DNA of 64,000 nt from Levilactobacillus namurensis (GTDB lineage Bacteria; Bacillota; Bacilli; Lactobacillales; Lactobacillaceae), in NCBI RefSeq assembly GCF_032197885.1, contig NZ_CP134159.1, positions 2,170,001 to 2,234,000 on the forward strand. The letters run 5' to 3'. Shown in pieces: positions 62,239 to 64,000 of the stretch. Every line of letters starts with the position of its first letter. Within the stretch, counting starts at the first letter, position 1. The notes under the pieces were generated by a model. It saw only the letters and a list, made by a program, of their open reading frames with translations, did no database searches and was not told the origin of the DNA. Position numbers and translations under genes: made by a program.

Positions 62239-63513
62239 TCACTTAACTTTTTTGATAAAGATAATCAGCACCGAACCAATAACTGCCATAGCACATGCGA
62301 GAGGAAAAATCCCGCGATAGCCTACTATACCAATAATTGCCGCAGAAAAGATGGGGCCAAATACTTGGCCACCATTATTGGCCATATTCAACAGACCCAA
62401 GTCTTTTGCTGCTGTTTTAGGATCTGGTAATACTTCAATATTCAACGCCTGATCAACAGAATTGTACATTCCCATCCCAATACCAACAATGGCCGCATAT
62501 GCCAGCATTACCCACGGCTTCGTTGAAAACATCGGGACTAAGGAGCCAACCGCAATCAATCCCCCGGCAAAAATAACTGGAACTTTACGTTTACCTATCT
62601 TATCTGATAACGGTCCCGCAAAGATACATAGCACAATTGCAGTTACCATCAGAATCATAGAAATCAGCGTCACATAACTCTGTAATTTACCACCATGCAA
62701 TTTAATATAATCCGTTAAGATATACAACTGGTATCCAGATATTGCAAACGACGCCGTTTGAATCGCTAATTTCCCAAAAAGTGCCAAATAGAAATCCATG
62801 GCTCCTTTAGTAGGAAACGCAAAGTTTTGGGAAAAGTTTTTAATCGTTACTTTTTCGACAGGCATATCTTTGGTGGACTTTTCGCGTAAAATTATAGCCG
62901 CTAGTGGTCCTGAGAACAACGTTAAGACCGCCATCACAATAAATCCCGTGTAAGGAACTGGTAGAAATAAAGAAGCAAAAGCCTGACCACCATATTGACC
63001 TGCAGCCGATCCCAAAGCATAAACACTTGAAATCGTTCCACGATACTTAGGTGATGTTCTATCAGCAATTACCGCAATCAATGGGGCAACAATCATGTTC
63101 AGAAAAATCATATAGATACTATCTGATAGAATGACTTGCCATGCAGTAACACTCTTACCCCAAAATAGAATACAAATAGCTGTCCCAACAGACCCTAAAA
63201 CAATCCAAGGTGTTCTTCGTCCCCAACGTGACCGTGTCCGATCAGACAAAGCTCCTTCAACGATGTTAGCAATGGTGGAAACAATCATGGCACAGGTCGA
63301 CATTAAAGCGATAATTTCCGTTTTCTGTCCCGGATTTATTTTAGCCACTTGCTGTGGTACTAAGACACCGACCAATGCTAGGTACGGGCCTAACCACAAA
63401 ACTACACCTACTCCTAATGCAATTGCCGTTCTAACTGGAAACTTTTTTTGTTGAGCGTCATTAGGCGTTTGCCATGGGAGTAATTTTTGATCAATATTAC
63501 TTTTTACATCCAT
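62239..63513 (-). CDS. Major facilitator superfamily transporter
   Basis: 424 residues and about 12 membrane segments. MFS motif-A like GALSDRTRSRWGRRTP between helices 2 and 3 and GPLSDKIGKRKVP between 8 and 9. Codons end in A/T far more often than in neighbouring genes, so the base composition differs visibly. It is 76 bp downstream of a GH42 beta-galactosidase, so it probably imports the galactoside or a galactose-containing oligosaccharide. GAGAGGTT precedes the ATG. Confidence 0.9.
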   Translation of the reverse strand: MDVKSNIDQKLLPWQTPNDAQQKKFPVRTAIALGVGVVLWLGPYLALVGVLVPQQVAKINPGQKTEIIALMSTCAMIVSTIANIVEGALSDRTRSRWGRRTPWIVLGSVGTAICILFWGKSVTAWQVILSDSIYMIFLNMIVAPLIAVIADRTSPKYRGTISSVYALGSAAGQYGGQAFASLFLPVPYTGFIVMAVLTLFSGPLAAIILREKSTKDMPVEKVTIKNFSQNFAFPTKGAMDFYLALFGKLAIQTASFAISGYQLYILTDYIKLHGGKLQSYVTLISMILMVTAIVLCIFAGPLSDKIGKRKVPVIFAGGLIAVGSLVPMFSTKPWVMLAYAAIVGIGMGMYNSVDQALNIEVLPDPKTAAKDLGLLNMANNGGQVFGPIFSAAIIGIVGYRGIFPLACAMAVIGSVLIIFIKKVK

Positions 63514-63589
63514 AATTATAACCTCTCAAAAGTATCCGCTGCTCATAGAAAACTTTTAAACTTCTTGATATTCCTAAGACAGCGTCTCC

Positions 63590-64000
63590 CTATTCTTGGG
63601 TTTTAAGAACCACAACATCCCATGCATGTAAGTTAACAGAAGTCAGCTTTTCTCCATCTTTAAGTGCTACACACGGTTCTGGAAGCTTTACCGTAACTGG
63701 CTTCCAATTCCAGTTAAACAAGAAATGAAGATGTTCACCCTTACCGTTAACAGCAGATGAATGCGTAACTGTTTCATAATTTGCAGTCCAAGTATCCTTT
63801 GATAGAAGGTAATCGAAAATAGAAGCTGCTAATTCCTTATTAGGAACTGTCCCAATCATCGTAACGCGACCCTTACCTGCCTCCGATGTTGTCATCAGTG
63901 GAAATTGCTTAAAGTGAGGATCATCGCTCGTTGCTAACACGGTTGAATCCTTTTTCTCTAAACAATCAATCCATTCCGTTGCAGCTGAACCTTCACGTAC
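63590..64000 (-). CDS. Beta-galactosidase, GH42 family (C-terminal part; cut by the window edge)
   Basis: Only the last ~136 residues are seen; the frame is open to base 64000, so the 5' end lies outside. GKGRVTMIGTVPN and NGKGEHLHFLFNWNWKPV match the trimerisation and C-terminal beta domains of GH42 enzymes; the (beta/alpha)8 catalytic domain is missing from view. Composition is AT-rich like the MFS gene, and both are probably one operon for lactose or galacto-oligosaccharide use. Confidence 0.82.
   Translation of the reverse strand, partial: VREGSAATEWIDCLEKKDSTVLATSDDPHFKQFPLMTTSEAGKGRVTMIGTVPNKELAASIFDYLLSKDTWTANYETVTHSSAVNGKGEHLHFLFNWNWKPVTVKLPEPCVALKDGEKLTSVNLHAWDVVVLKTQE

Overview
The window is a densely coded, GC-rich chromosomal segment of a heterofermentative Lactobacillaceae member, most likely a Levilactobacillus (inference from the L-lactate dehydrogenase, pyruvate oxidase, WxL/DUF916 surface cluster, HMG-CoA reductase and gene order; no rRNA or tRNA is present to fix the species). 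About 55 genes are supported, most on the minus strand. Many use TTG or GTG starts that only the Shine-Dalgarno position reveals. No phage, insertion sequence or CRISPR array was seen.

Layout. 1-9207: mfd (cut by the left edge) and pth; ldh and an L,D-transpeptidase on the other strand; a c-di-AMP-binding CBS/ACT protein; then the minus-strand unit acpS-alr-unknown-mazF. 9555-16649: a C26-type glutamine amidotransferase, the DEAD-box helicase cshA, murF, an unknown gene, lemA-htpX and a low-molecular-weight phosphatase. 17278-21528: a WxL/DUF916 surface-protein operon followed by a class A sortase. 21698-26789: rpmE2, murA, pyrG, rpoE and a DUF1934 gene. 26977-30003: lipoyl/octanoyl transferase, HD hydrolase and HAD phosphatase. 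31154-34451: purR-glmU-prs. 34940-45865: pyruvate oxidase, a Zn/Mn ABC transporter, a membrane-anchored hydrolase, and a beta-glucoside operon (GPH symporter, ROK regulator, GH1 phospho-glucosidase, ROK kinase). 46997-52704: ispE, veg, rsmA, rnmV, tatD, metG. 52847-59129: DUF72, sirtuin, a HELLH protein, mvaA, ppx and trpS with a T-box. 59809-62112: helD. 62239-64000: an AT-richer module with an MFS transporter and the end of a GH42 beta-galactosidase.

Two themes connect the genes. First, the window holds scattered pieces of the block that in Bacillus runs metG-tatD-rnmV-rsmA-veg-ispE-purR-glmU-prs-pth-mfd; here it keeps order and strand but is broken open by metabolic and transport genes. 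Second, regulation is readable at several sites: a pyrG promoter starting at GGGC with a C-rich attenuator (CTP sensing), a trpS T-box, a PurBox before purR, a Fur-family dyad over the start of the metal transporter transcript, and a perfect cre box inside the beta-glucoside promoter.

The most unusual content is a family of about 155-nt intergenic elements, seven copies here, arranged as three divergent pairs and one singleton. All fold into the same three-way-junction shape although the helix sequences differ completely between copies. I do not recognise this family. Other points of note are a MurA with Asp in place of the active-site Cys, a WxL-cluster anchor protein whose LPxTG motif reads LPQLSE, and an IspE homologue beside HMG-CoA reductase.
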